Of a stretch of 64,000 bases of DNA, positions 49,043 to 57,645 are shown piece by piece (position 1 is the stretch's first letter; each line of letters begins with the position of its first letter). Source of the DNA: Streptomyces canus (GTDB lineage: Bacteria; Actinomycetota; Actinomycetes; Streptomycetales; Streptomycetaceae); NCBI RefSeq assembly GCF_030816965.1, contig NZ_JAUSYQ010000002.1, positions 5,367,501 to 5,431,500 of the forward strand. The letters run 5' to 3'. The notes under the pieces are model-generated. The model was not told the origin of the DNA. It did no database searches and worked only from the letters and a program-made list of their open reading frames with translations. A program made the translations under genes and the position numbers.

Positions 49043-49492
49043 TCACTCTCGGATCATTCGTCCACCACCACGGATACCGGGCGTCATGGGAAATGCAAGA
49101 AGAGCTTGCATTACGGAGAGTTGTATGACCTCCAGGTCATATACCGGTGAGTAATATGACGCAGAGTGTTGGCTGGTTTTCGCCTCAGCCTGCTCTAGGG
49201 CGCGACACGGCGCTACTTGGAGGTGCGCAGCTCCAGCAAGCGTCCACTCACGGGCCTGTTCGTCCGCGCTCTCACCGACCGGGGTCCAGGCGTTCTTGGT
49301 GATGTCGTACGACTGCTCCTCGGTGCCGACCGTCATGCCCGCCTCGGTCGTGTAGTCGTTGCCGCGGATGAGGTAGACCGACGGCAGTCCAGGGTCAGCC
49401 GGCCCGGGGGCCTCGCCGGCCACTGCCGCCGTGCCGGCGGGCGCACCGTCGCCCGTGCCCATGAGTTTCTTGCGATACGACCTCGACGGCAT
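49043..49492 (-). CDS. Hypothetical protein, uncertain
   Basis: A 149-residue frame. The N-terminal part (PSVYLIRGNDYTTEAGMTVG, EEQSYDITKNAWTPVG) looks like folded protein; the C-terminal ~40 residues come from a lower-GC, less coding-like stretch. ATG 49492 has GAAGGGA upstream; a GTG at 49513 is an alternative. May be a truncated gene. Next to the polymorphic toxin it could be a leftover of an old toxin or immunity module. Confidence 0.35.
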   Translation of the reverse strand: MPSRSYRKKLMGTGDGAPAGTAAVAGEAPGPADPGLPSVYLIRGNDYTTEAGMTVGTEEQSYDITKNAWTPVGESADEQAREWTLAGAAHLQVAPCRALEQAEAKTSQHSASYYSPVYDLEVIQLSVMQALLAFPMTPGIRGGGRMIRE

Positions 49493-49513
49493 GGGAAAAA
49501 GTCCCTTCGTCAC

Positions 49514-49929
49514 ATTCCTGGCTCATTGTTCCGGACGAGGAACAACAGCAGGGAACGCATTTCGCGCACTGGCGTGAAGGAACACGGAATACATACGCAG
49601 CCTCCCACTCCCGGCAATGCAACCGCGCACCCGTGAGCCTGTCCGCTTCGTGAACTCTCCTAGATCGGGCGGGAGTCGACGGGGTGACGTGAGGCCGGTC
49701 ACGCTCGCAAATGGTTGTACTGAAGAGGATTGAGAAAAGGTAACGAAAATGTCAGGACGAGGCATAATAAATTGGTCAAACGGGGCTCCTCGGATGGAAG
49801 CAGGCCGTGAATTGGGTGTGAAAAATGTAAGGTGCCGTTAAAGATTGACGGTCTGTACGGGGGGCATGTGATGGCGTACGCAAATCTGTCACCGGATTCG
49901 CTCCCCGTGCTCGGCGAGGGAGAAACACG
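49514..49929. promoter_or_regulatory. AT-rich upstream region of the toxin gene
   Basis: A 416-base gap without a gene, distinctly richer in A and T than its surroundings from ~49690 on, with GCATAATAAATT at 49762-49773 as a possible -10 region. It is probably the promoter region of the toxin gene. Confidence 0.4.
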
Positions 49930-52900
49930 TTGAGTGTCAGATTGCGGACCGCGCCGGTATGGCGCGGCTCCGTGGCAGCGCTGATAGCCCTGGTCATGGT
50001 CCTGGGCATCGATCCGCGCCCCGCCGCGGCGGTGGACGAGGAGCCTGAGTACGACCGGGCCGCCGTCCTCATGGAGTGGGAGTACGGCGGTCAGGGCGTC
50101 CGGCGCGAGGCCGAGGCGGCCCTGCTGGGTTCGATGGACGACATCCAGACGTTCATGGACGTGGACCTGCCGACCGCCCAGCTGGAGGACCTGCGGGTCG
50201 AGGTCGCGCAGATCATGGCCATCGGCGGTCCGGCCGTGCGGGCCGGGGCCGACGCCGCGATGGGCGGCGGTGAGGCGGAGCTGCAGGCCTTCCTGGACGA
50301 CGGCTACATCGCGGCGTACGAGGAGGACCAGCGCGTCCAGGCGGCGCAGATCATGGCCTTCGGCGGTCCGGGCGTGAAGAAGGCCGCCAACACGGCGCTC
50401 AGCGGCACGGCCGACGACGTGAACGCGTTCCTCAAGACCGGGCAGTACAAGGCGCGGGCCGACGACAACCGGGTCAAGGTCGCCAAGCTGCTGTACACCG
50501 GCGGCACGAACGTGAGGCTGCTCGCGGGCCAGGCACTGGACGGCACGGACGAGGACGTACAGGAGTTCCTGGACGACGGGTGGGCGGTCGCGGCCGCGCG
50601 GGACCAGGAGACGATCACCGTCGCGCAGCTCGCCGAACTCGCCGACACGGCGCAGAAGCGGGCCAAGGAGCTGACCGAGACCGCCAAGGAAGAGGCGGCC
50701 AAGGCGGCGAAAGCCACCCAGGCGGCGAAGGCGGCGGCGCTGGAAGCGGCGGCGGAGGCGCAGGAGTCCAAGGAGTCGGCGGGCCGGGCGGCCGCGGCCG
50801 CGTCGCGGGCTGCCGCTGCCGCCGATCGGGCGGCACAGGCGGCGCGTACAGCGGTCTCGGCGGCCGCCGCGGCGAACGCGACGGCACGGATGGCTGCCTC
50901 GGCGGCGGCGCAGGCGGCCTTCGCTGCCGGACAGGCCGGCAACGCGGCGGCCGTGGCCAGGTCCGCGGCCGGTGCGGCGGCCAGTGACGCGGGGCGGGCC
51001 GAGGCGGCGAGGAAGGCGGCGGACAAGGCGAACGCGGCCGCCGCCGGGGCGCGCAAGGCGGCGGACGCCGCCGACCAGGCAGGTATCGCCGCCGAGCAGG
51101 CGGCGACCGCCGCCGGTGCCGCGGCCAGCGCGGGGGCGAACGCGGCGGCTGCCGCAGCCGCAGCCGCGGACGCGGGCCGGTGGGCCGGCGAGGCGGGTGC
51201 CAAGGGCGAGGAGGCCGCCGCGGCGGCCGCCAAGGCCAAGCGGCTCGCCGACCAGGCGACGCGCGCGGCCAACTCGGCGCAGTCCAACGCCCGGCAGGCC
51301 GCCACGGCCGCCCGGCAGTCGCGCGACGCGGCCAACGAGACCGCCGCGCACGCCGAGGCCGCGGCGATCGCGGCGAACAAGGCCGCCGACGAGGCGGGCA
51401 AGGCGGTGGACGCGGCCAAGGCGTCCACCGAGGCGGCGAATGCGGCCACCGAGGCCGCGAACAGGGCGATGACGGCGGCCGAACAGGCCTCGACCGTGGT
51501 GGAGCTGGCTCGCAAGGCGGACACCGAGCGGCTGGCCCAGCAGCAGGACGAGGCGGTCCTGGCGGCCGAGGAGGCCGCCGAGGCCTACGACGAGAAGGTC
51601 GCCGCCTCCCAGTGGGAGATCGGCCGCATCCAGGAGCTCGGTGCTCAGACGCAGCGACTGCTGACGGAGGCCGCGGCGGCGACCGACCTGTCGGTCACGG
51701 CAGCCAAGGGCCGCCAGGCCGCGGTCAACCTGCTGAGCAGCGGCGGGACCTGGGTGAAGGACGCCGCCGGGGACGCGCTCGCGGGCAGCGACGACGACGT
51801 GGCCGAGTTCGTGCGCGTCAGGCTGGCTCTCGCGATGGAACAGGACGACCGCGCCGGCGTCGGCCACATTGCCACGACGAGCGAGGTCCCCGCGCAGCGG
51901 CAGGCCGCGCTGGACGTGCTGGACAAGCCGATCGACGAGGTGCGTGCCTGGCTGCGGACCCGTGACTATCCGGGCAAGGCGGACGACGACCGGGTGGCCG
52001 TCGGCAAGATCGCCGCCGGGGGCGGTCCGGGCGTGAAGGCCGCGGCGAGCAGGGCGCTGGACGGAACCGCGGCCGATCTGGCGGCGTTCCTGGAGACGGG
52101 GCAGTACAAGGCACAGGAGGACGACGACCGCGTCGCGGTCAGCGAGGCCCTCGCCACCGGAGGCCCCGAGGTGCGGGCCGCGGCGCAGGCCGTGCTGTCG
52201 GGTCCGGCGTCCGGGCTGCGGCCCTTCCTGGAGATCGGTCTGTACAAGGCGCGGCAGCGGGACGCCAACACCGCCGCCCACATCGCCGAGGTCAACGTCT
52301 TGCTGCAGGCCGCCTACAAGTCGGCGGCGCTCGCGCAGAAGGACGCCTCCGAGGCGCAGAAGGTCGCCGCGGAGGCCCGTAAGGACGCCGTCAAGGCCAC
52401 CGAGTGGGCCAACAAGGCCAACGATTCCTCCGAGCAGGCGAACGCGTACGCCGAGCAGGCCGACAAGTCCGCCGACCAGGCCGAGGACTCCGCCGCCGAG
52501 GCGGCCGAGTCCGCGCGGACGGCCCGTAACGCGGCCGCCTCGGCCCGGGCTGACGCCCAGTCGGCGGCCCGTTCGGCCGAACGTGCCCAGCACTCCGCCG
52601 CCATCGCCTACGGCTACTCCGTGGAGGCCAACAACTCCGCCTACCAGGCCGGTCTTTCCAAGCTGGCCGCGGAAGCGGACTCCGCCGCTGCCGCCAAGGC
52701 GGCCACCGAGGCGATGAAGACCGCGGCCGACCTGCTGGTGGCGGAGCTGAAGGAGCAGATCAAGGAGGAGGCCGCGCTGGAGACCAGCAAGCCGCTCTCC
52801 GACAACGAGCTGCGCGCGGCACTGGAGAGGCGGTTGGTCGACTACCGCTCCATCCTCTGGGAGAACGGGGAACTGAGGCCGGGCGAGACGATGCTCGTCT

Positions 52901-53877
52901 GCGGCGGTGACGGCGCCGGCGGAATGGGCTGCATCACCAGCACCACCCTCGACCGCCTGATCGCCTGGTACGTCGGTGCCGAGGAGATCGAGGAGTGCCT
53001 GCAGACCAAGAAGCCCTCGTGCCTCACGGGCCTCGCTCTCAGCGCCCTCAAGCTCAAGTTCCTCAAGAAGATCCACTGCGGGAAGAGCAGCTTCGTGCCG
53101 GGCACCCGGGTGCTGATGGCCGACGGCCGGACCGCGGAGATCGAGGACATCCGGATCGGCGACCAGGTCGTCGCCACCGACCCGGAGACGGGCCGTACCG
53201 AGGCGAAGCGGGTCCGGGCGACCATCGGCAGCGGCGGTCCGAAGAATCTGGTGGACGTCACTGTCACCGGTCCCGACGGGCGGTCCACGGGCTCGGTGGT
53301 CGCCACCGAGAACCACGCGTTCCGGGTGGACGGTGACCAGGGCACCTGGGTCGACGCCGGGGACCTGGAGCGCGGTGCCGCGCTGCGCACCGACGCCGGT
53401 GCCGCCGCGAAGGTCGACACGACCCGGGCGTGGGCGGTGCCCGAGCAGCGGGTCCACAACCTGACCGTCGCCGACTTCCATACGTACTATGTGCTGGCGG
53501 GCGCGACCCCTGTTCTGGTGCACAACGCGAGCTGCCCCATCGGTTTCACCGAGGACACCGTCGCGGATGCCTTCACCGGGATGAACAAGGGCGGTGGCCA
53601 CGCCATCCGGCACCTGATCACGGACGGTCTGATTCCCAACAAGGGAAGCGTCGCCTCGCAGGTCAAGTACTTCCAGGACAATTTCGGGCACGTTCTGACG
53701 TCACCGGAGAAGACGTTCGACTGGAAGATCGGCGGCACCCAGGCCAAGGGCTTCGCCAAGAAGGTCAACGGCAAGGTGGTGGTGATTTTCGTGGCGAAGG
53801 AAGGGCCCTATCAGGGCAAGATCCTGAGCTCGATGGTGCCGGGTGCCAAGAACATGACGAAGTGGGGACTGTGGTGA
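49930..53877 (+). CDS. Secreted ALF-repeat/Hint polymorphic toxin
   Basis: A 1315-residue protein from TTG 49930 (GGGAG upstream). Signal peptide RGSVAALIALVMVLGIDPRP ... AAA. Two blocks of ALF-type short repeats (e.g. KARADDNRVKVAKLLYTGGT; KADDDRVAVGKIAAGGGPGV) flank a ~330-residue Ala-rich coiled coil; a second coiled coil precedes the Hint domain at ~1050-1199 (SFVPGTRVLMADGRTAEIED ... LVHN). The last ~116 residues are the toxin (GHAIRHL, VVVIFVAKEG, SSMVP), possibly of the BECR RNase type. The Hint likely releases the toxin. Its stop overlaps the next gene. Confidence 0.9.
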   Translation: MSVRLRTAPVWRGSVAALIALVMVLGIDPRPAAAVDEEPEYDRAAVLMEWEYGGQGVRREAEAALLGSMDDIQTFMDVDLPTAQLEDLRVEVAQIMAIGGPAVRAGADAAMGGGEAELQAFLDDGYIAAYEEDQRVQAAQIMAFGGPGVKKAANTALSGTADDVNAFLKTGQYKARADDNRVKVAKLLYTGGTNVRLLAGQALDGTDEDVQEFLDDGWAVAAARDQETITVAQLAELADTAQKRAKELTETAKEEAAKAAKATQAAKAAALEAAAEAQESKESAGRAAAAASRAAAAADRAAQAARTAVSAAAAANATARMAASAAAQAAFAAGQAGNAAAVARSAAGAAASDAGRAEAARKAADKANAAAAGARKAADAADQAGIAAEQAATAAGAAASAGANAAAAAAAAADAGRWAGEAGAKGEEAAAAAAKAKRLADQATRAANSAQSNARQAATAARQSRDAANETAAHAEAAAIAANKAADEAGKAVDAAKASTEAANAATEAANRAMTAAEQASTVVELARKADTERLAQQQDEAVLAAEEAAEAYDEKVAASQWEIGRIQELGAQTQRLLTEAAAATDLSVTAAKGRQAAVNLLSSGGTWVKDAAGDALAGSDDDVAEFVRVRLALAMEQDDRAGVGHIATTSEVPAQRQAALDVLDKPIDEVRAWLRTRDYPGKADDDRVAVGKIAAGGGPGVKAAASRALDGTAADLAAFLETGQYKAQEDDDRVAVSEALATGGPEVRAAAQAVLSGPASGLRPFLEIGLYKARQRDANTAAHIAEVNVLLQAAYKSAALAQKDASEAQKVAAEARKDAVKATEWANKANDSSEQANAYAEQADKSADQAEDSAAEAAESARTARNAAASARADAQSAARSAERAQHSAAIAYGYSVEANNSAYQAGLSKLAAEADSAAAAKAATEAMKTAADLLVAELKEQIKEEAALETSKPLSDNELRAALERRLVDYRSILWENGELRPGETMLVCGGDGAGGMGCITSTTLDRLIAWYVGAEEIEECLQTKKPSCLTGLALSALKLKFLKKIHCGKSSFVPGTRVLMADGRTAEIEDIRIGDQVVATDPETGRTEAKRVRATIGSGGPKNLVDVTVTGPDGRSTGSVVATENHAFRVDGDQGTWVDAGDLERGAALRTDAGAAAKVDTTRAWAVPEQRVHNLTVADFHTYYVLAGATPVLVHNASCPIGFTEDTVADAFTGMNKGGGHAIRHLITDGLIPNKGSVASQVKYFQDNFGHVLTSPEKTFDWKIGGTQAKGFAKKVNGKVVVIFVAKEGPYQGKILSSMVPGAKNMTKWGLW

Positions 53878-54350
53878 CTTCCCTCAAGGAGGCCCTCACG
53901 TGGAGCGGCCCGGCGGTCGTCGTGCTCTTCACCCTCGGACGGGCCGAATCCGCCATGGCGGAGGGCGCGTTCGACCTCGTCGGCACGCGTCCGGACGACG
54001 TCGGCCGCTTTCAGGTCTCCACCGAGTCCTGGGATCGACAGGCGGTCGTCCAGGCCTACGACCTCACCTTCGAGGAAGAACGGCTGGACGACCCGGAGCT
54101 TCCCGGCTACCTCCGGGAGTGCCTGCGCGAGGCGTCCGCGCACGCGCAGGGCATCGCGTGGCTGACGTTCGAGGGAGCCTTCCATTTCGACCACCTCTTC
54201 ACGGACGACATCGCGGACCAGGTCTACGGCTACTGCGTGACGGGCGATGAGCCCGTGGTCGTCTGGGATCGCGAGCTCATGAAGAGCGACCGATGGAAGC
54301 GTGAGATCGGGGACGTGCGGTCGGTTCTGGACCGGGATTTCCCGGCGTAG
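53874..54350 (+). CDS. Likely immunity protein to the upstream toxin
   Basis: A 158-residue acidic protein (ASHAQGIAWLTFEGAFHFDH, then YCVTGDEPVVVWDRELMKSD). GTG 53874 overlaps the toxin stop (GTGA). In polymorphic toxin loci the gene directly after, often overlapping, encodes the immunity protein. The sequence has no signal peptide, so it acts in the cytoplasm. No known immunity family is recognised. A strong hairpin follows at 54368. Confidence 0.75.
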   Translation: MTSLKEALTWSGPAVVVLFTLGRAESAMAEGAFDLVGTRPDDVGRFQVSTESWDRQAVVQAYDLTFEEERLDDPELPGYLRECLREASAHAQGIAWLTFEGAFHFDHLFTDDIADQVYGYCVTGDEPVVVWDRELMKSDRWKREIGDVRSVLDRDFPA

Positions 54351-54367
54351 CGGACGGCGCGAAAGAG

Positions 54368-54397
54368 AAGGGCTCCCGGTCGGTACCGGGAGCCCTT
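54368..54397. terminator. Strong bidirectional terminator after the toxin-immunity unit
   Basis: AAGGGCTCCCGGT-CGGT-ACCGGGAGCCCTT: a perfect 13-bp stem with a 4-base loop, followed by TCTCGTC. It separates the immunity gene from the convergent Yip1-like gene. Confidence 0.9.
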
Positions 54398-54427
54398 TCT
54401 CGTCTACGCCTGAAGAAGCCCGGAACG

Positions 54428-55312
54428 CTAGAACGTGCCCAGCTTCACGATCGACAGCAGCGCGATCAGCTGGATCGCGGAGGCGCCGAGCGCCTTCGGC
54501 CACGGCAGGTCGTGGGACCTGGACACCATCAGGGTGAGCAGGGCGCCGGCCGCGACCCAGGTCGCCCAGCCCAGGAGCTGGACGAAGGACGCGTCGCCGC
54601 CGAAGAACATGGCCACGATCAGACGGGGGGCGTCGGTCAGGGACATGATCAGCATGGAGAGGCCGACGGTGGGCTGCCACGCGCCGTCGCCGCCCAGCTG
54701 CCGGGCCAGGGCGTGGGTGACGACGCCCAGGACGAAGGCCGACAGGACCATGGCGACGGCTGTGGTCAGGACGATCGGGATCGCGTTCGACAGGGTGGCA
54801 TTGATCGCGTCCTCTCGGGCGCCCTCGAAGCCGAACACCGCGAGCAGGCCGTAGAGGAAGGTCACGACGAGGGCCGGGCCCCACATCGTGTAGTCCCGCA
54901 TCTGGAGGAAGGTCTGCCTGGGGGAGAGCAGGATCCCCTTCAGGAGTTCCTTCCAGTGCAGGCGGGGGCCCGCCGGGCCCGCCGGGGCCGAGCCCGCGCG
55001 GTAGGTGCCGCCCTGGTTGTAGGGGTCCTCGCCGACCGAGAAGGCCTGGGTGTGGCCCGGGTTGTTGGCCGCGTACGGGTCATGGCCGCCCTGCGGGTGC
55101 GGGGCACCACCGGCGTCGGCGCCGTCGCCGAAGTACTCCGGCTCGTCGTAACCCCCGCCGCCGCCCTGGGTCCACTGGCCCGGGTGGGGCTGCGGCGCGG
55201 GGGGATAGCCGTACGGCTGTCCCTGGGGCGCCTGCTGCCCGTACGGAGGTTGTTGCGGTCGCGCGTGAGGAGCGCCGTTGTCCCGGCCGCGTCCGATCCT
55301 GAATCCAGCCAC
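54428..55312 (-). CDS. Yip1 family membrane protein
   Basis: A 294-residue protein. The Gly/Pro/Gln-rich cytoplasmic N-terminus (residues ~10-120; RPQQPPYGQQAPQGQPYGYP) leads to five membrane spans (LVVTFLYGLLAVFGF; IPIVLTTAVAMVLSAFVLGV; GLSMLIMSLTDAPRLIVAMF; LGWATWVAAGALLTLMVS; ALGASAIQLIALLSIVKLG), the Yip1 layout. GTG 55312 (MAGFRIGRGRDN) is chosen as it starts the conserved N-terminus; an ATG at 55393 is an alternative with AAGGG very close. Function in bacteria is unknown. Confidence 0.8.
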   Translation of the reverse strand: MAGFRIGRGRDNGAPHARPQQPPYGQQAPQGQPYGYPPAPQPHPGQWTQGGGGGYDEPEYFGDGADAGGAPHPQGGHDPYAANNPGHTQAFSVGEDPYNQGGTYRAGSAPAGPAGPRLHWKELLKGILLSPRQTFLQMRDYTMWGPALVVTFLYGLLAVFGFEGAREDAINATLSNAIPIVLTTAVAMVLSAFVLGVVTHALARQLGGDGAWQPTVGLSMLIMSLTDAPRLIVAMFFGGDASFVQLLGWATWVAAGALLTLMVSRSHDLPWPKALGASAIQLIALLSIVKLGTF

Positions 55313-55463
55313 GTCTTCGAACGTACCTGGTCCCGGGGAGCGGTGTGCGCGGCCCGGCGTTTCGGGGACGGCTTTGCTGCCGAGCTGTGACATCCCTTAA
55401 GGGGGTTCTCATCCGTCCCCTACGGGGCTCCCGCACCCCGGCGCCGTGTCGCCCCCGGTGAGG

Positions 55464-56762
55464 TCAGGGGCTGAGGAACGCGGACGTGGAGAAGGTGACG
55501 GCCGGCTCGGCGCTCACGAGCCCCTTCTTCGCGCCGGGGAAGACGGCGACGGTGTCCTTCGTCTCGCTCCGGTACGTCCGTACCGCCAGGTCCGCCCGGC
55601 CGTCGCCGTCGAAGTCGGCGACGGCGACGACGCGGCTGGTGCCGGTGGCGGGGGGTTCGACGGTGGCCGTCGTCCGGGCGGACAGCCCTGTCGTACGGCC
55701 TTGGAAGATGCGCAGGCGCGAGCCGCTGGAGACCAGGTCGCTCAGGCCGTCGCCGTCGAAGTCGGCGGCGTCCAGGACCGAGCCCGGGGTGGCCAGGGAA
55801 CCCTTCGCCGCGGTGGGAAGGTCGTAGCGCAGTGACGTTCCGCCCATGGCGCCGACCGCCGCGTCGAGGGCCATGCCGCGTCCGAAGGAGCCGAGGGCCA
55901 CGTCGATGCCGGACGGCAGGACGGCTCCGGTGCGGGTCGGGCCCGCCGGACCGCCGAGGACCACGGCCGAGGGGCCGGTGCCCTGTGTCGTACGGACGAT
56001 CAGGTCGTCGTAGCCGTCGCGGTCGACGTCGGCGGCCGGGCCCGTGGGGACCTCGCCGGGAGACGGGATCGGGGCGCCGGCCTTGCTCGGCTCGCCCTGG
56101 CGGGTGAACGGGCCGCGCAGGTAGGTGAGGTGACCGCCGGTGGCGTGCAGGGCCAGGTCCTTCGTGCCGTCGCCGTCGAAGTCGCCGCAGACCGGCTGGT
56201 CGGGCCAGTCGTTGCCGACGCGGGCGGCGGACGGGACGGTGAGGTGAACGGCCTTGCCCGCCAGGCCGGTCGGGGAGCCGAAGAGGATCTGGAGCGGGAC
56301 CGGGGGCCGGCCCTGGCCGTCGTAGGGCGGGTCGGTGGAGACGACGAGGTCCGTGAAGCCGTCCTTGTCCAGATCGCAGGTGGCCTCCGCGTCGAACACG
56401 GCGGGGAGTTGGCCGTCGGTGGCCGCTCCCTGCCCGCTCGGGGTGATCAACTGCCGTGCGCCCGGGACCAGTCCGCGCTCGCTGCCGTAGACGATGCCGA
56501 TGCCGGGGTCGTCGGCGTGGGCCTGCGCCTTGACCAGATCGCCCAGGACGAGGTCGCGGTGGCCGTCGCCGTTGAAGTCGTCCGGGGCCCTGCTGCCCTT
56601 GCCCTTCGGCACCGGGAGCCGGGCCGGGGCGTCGGCGATCCGTACGGGGGTGCGGTCCGCCGAGCCGGTGTGGTGGGTGGGTCCGCAGGCGGCGAGGAGG
56701 AGGGTGGCGGCGAGTGCGGCGAGTGCGGTGACCAGGGTGCCGCCGGGGGGCGTCGTACACAT
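55464..56762 (-). CDS. FG-GAP/VCBS repeat lipoprotein (integrin-alpha-like propeller)
   Basis: A 432-residue exported protein. Signal ALAALAATLLLAACGPTHHT, lipobox LAAC (Cys ~26). The body is a beta-propeller of FG-GAP repeats with Ca-binding loops: DDFNGDGHRDLVLGD, CDLDKDGFTDLVVS, GDFDGDGTKDLALH, ADVDRDGYDDLIVR, ADFDGDGLSDLVSS, ADFDGDGRADLAVR. Six to seven blades fit a full propeller. ATG 56762 has GGAGAG upstream; an upstream ATG at 56783 is less good. Role: surface binding or structural; ligand unknown. The 336-base gap to the next gene shows nothing recognisable. Confidence 0.85.
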   Translation of the reverse strand: MCTTPPGGTLVTALAALAATLLLAACGPTHHTGSADRTPVRIADAPARLPVPKGKGSRAPDDFNGDGHRDLVLGDLVKAQAHADDPGIGIVYGSERGLVPGARQLITPSGQGAATDGQLPAVFDAEATCDLDKDGFTDLVVSTDPPYDGQGRPPVPLQILFGSPTGLAGKAVHLTVPSAARVGNDWPDQPVCGDFDGDGTKDLALHATGGHLTYLRGPFTRQGEPSKAGAPIPSPGEVPTGPAADVDRDGYDDLIVRTTQGTGPSAVVLGGPAGPTRTGAVLPSGIDVALGSFGRGMALDAAVGAMGGTSLRYDLPTAAKGSLATPGSVLDAADFDGDGLSDLVSSGSRLRIFQGRTTGLSARTTATVEPPATGTSRVVAVADFDGDGRADLAVRTYRSETKDTVAVFPGAKKGLVSAEPAVTFSTSAFLSP

Positions 56763-57098
56763 CACGTCTCTCCGCACGCGCACCGTTCACCTCGTCAGCA
56801 TCATTGGCAACGACCCCAGCAATGATGCACTTGTTCGACATACGGCGACAGCCCTGGGTGCGCCGTCGACGGGGAAGAGGCGGAAAGCGTGCGGTCCGCC
56901 CCGGTCCGGACGGTGTGCGCCGTCCTGATCACCGCGGTCTTCGTCGGCCGGCCACCCCTTGCTGCTGGGCGACGATGCGAGTGTGGCGGAGGGGCTCCTC
57001 GGGGTGGGGGCTTCGGGCTCCTGGTGATGGCGTACATGCTTGTAGCGGGGCCGGAGTATCGGAGAGAGCTGAAGGCGAGAGCTGAAGGCGGGGCAGCG

Positions 57099-57548
57099 GT
57101 GGACGCTGACGATGTGTTGCATGTCCTCAACCTGTTGCGGCGGGCCGGCACGGAGGTCTGGATCGGCGGCGGCTGGGGGATCGACGCGCTGGTCGGCAGG
57201 CAGACCAAGGACCACCGTGACCTGGATCTGATGCACCGGCAGGAGCAGGAGCCGGCCGTCGTGGCGGCGCTGGCCGCCGCGGGGTTCGTGGAGAGCCTGG
57301 ACGGGCGGCATCTGCATCCGCTGGTCTTCGCCCGGGACGGCTCCGCCGTGCAGGCGTCCGGGGAGCCGGAGCGGCCCTTCGGCTATCCGGCCTCCTGCTT
57401 CGTGACCGGGACCGTCGGCGGGACGGCCGTTCCGTGTCTGTCCGCCGAGCAGCAGGTCTACTTCCACCAGGGTTACGAGCCCGCGGAGCGTGATCGGCAC
57501 GACATGGTTCAGCTCCGGCGGGTCTTCGGGATCGCCACCCACTTCTGA
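57099..57548 (+). CDS. Aminoglycoside-2''-adenylyltransferase-like nucleotidyltransferase
   Basis: A 149-residue protein. The motif VWIGGGWGIDALVGRQTKDH then RDLDL (~residues 17-41) has the G-W-x-D...D-x-D pattern of the minimal nucleotidyltransferase fold seen in AadB-like and LinB-like enzymes. Metal-binding Asp residues are intact. The family transfers a nucleotide to an antibiotic or another hydroxyl, but many Streptomyces copies have no known substrate. GTG 57099 starts the conserved N-terminus with GAAGG upstream; earlier in-frame starts exist (57027). Followed by a strong terminator. Confidence 0.75.
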   Translation: MDADDVLHVLNLLRRAGTEVWIGGGWGIDALVGRQTKDHRDLDLMHRQEQEPAVVAALAAAGFVESLDGRHLHPLVFARDGSAVQASGEPERPFGYPASCFVTGTVGGTAVPCLSAEQQVYFHQGYEPAERDRHDMVQLRRVFGIATHF

Positions 57549-57577
57549 CCCGCGGCTTTCTGATCCCCGACGCGACG

Positions 57578-57611
57578 GCGCCCCCGGGTCCGATGGGACC
57601 TGGGGGCGCCG
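57578..57611. terminator. Bidirectional terminator
   Basis: GGCGCCCCCGGGTCC-GAT-GGGACCTGGGGGCGCC: a ~15-bp stem with a bulge. It lies between the convergent nucleotidyltransferase and Fe-S genes. Confidence 0.85.
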
Positions 57612-57645
57612 AACGGCACAGCTGTGACCGCTACTTCACCGACTC

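Noticed and set aside
49699..53691. A 1330-codon minus-strand frame across the toxin gene.
   Set aside because: Low-complexity Gly/Arg/Leu/Val antisense of the Ala-rich coiled coil; no signal, no ribosome binding site, and the plus strand has a recognised protein.
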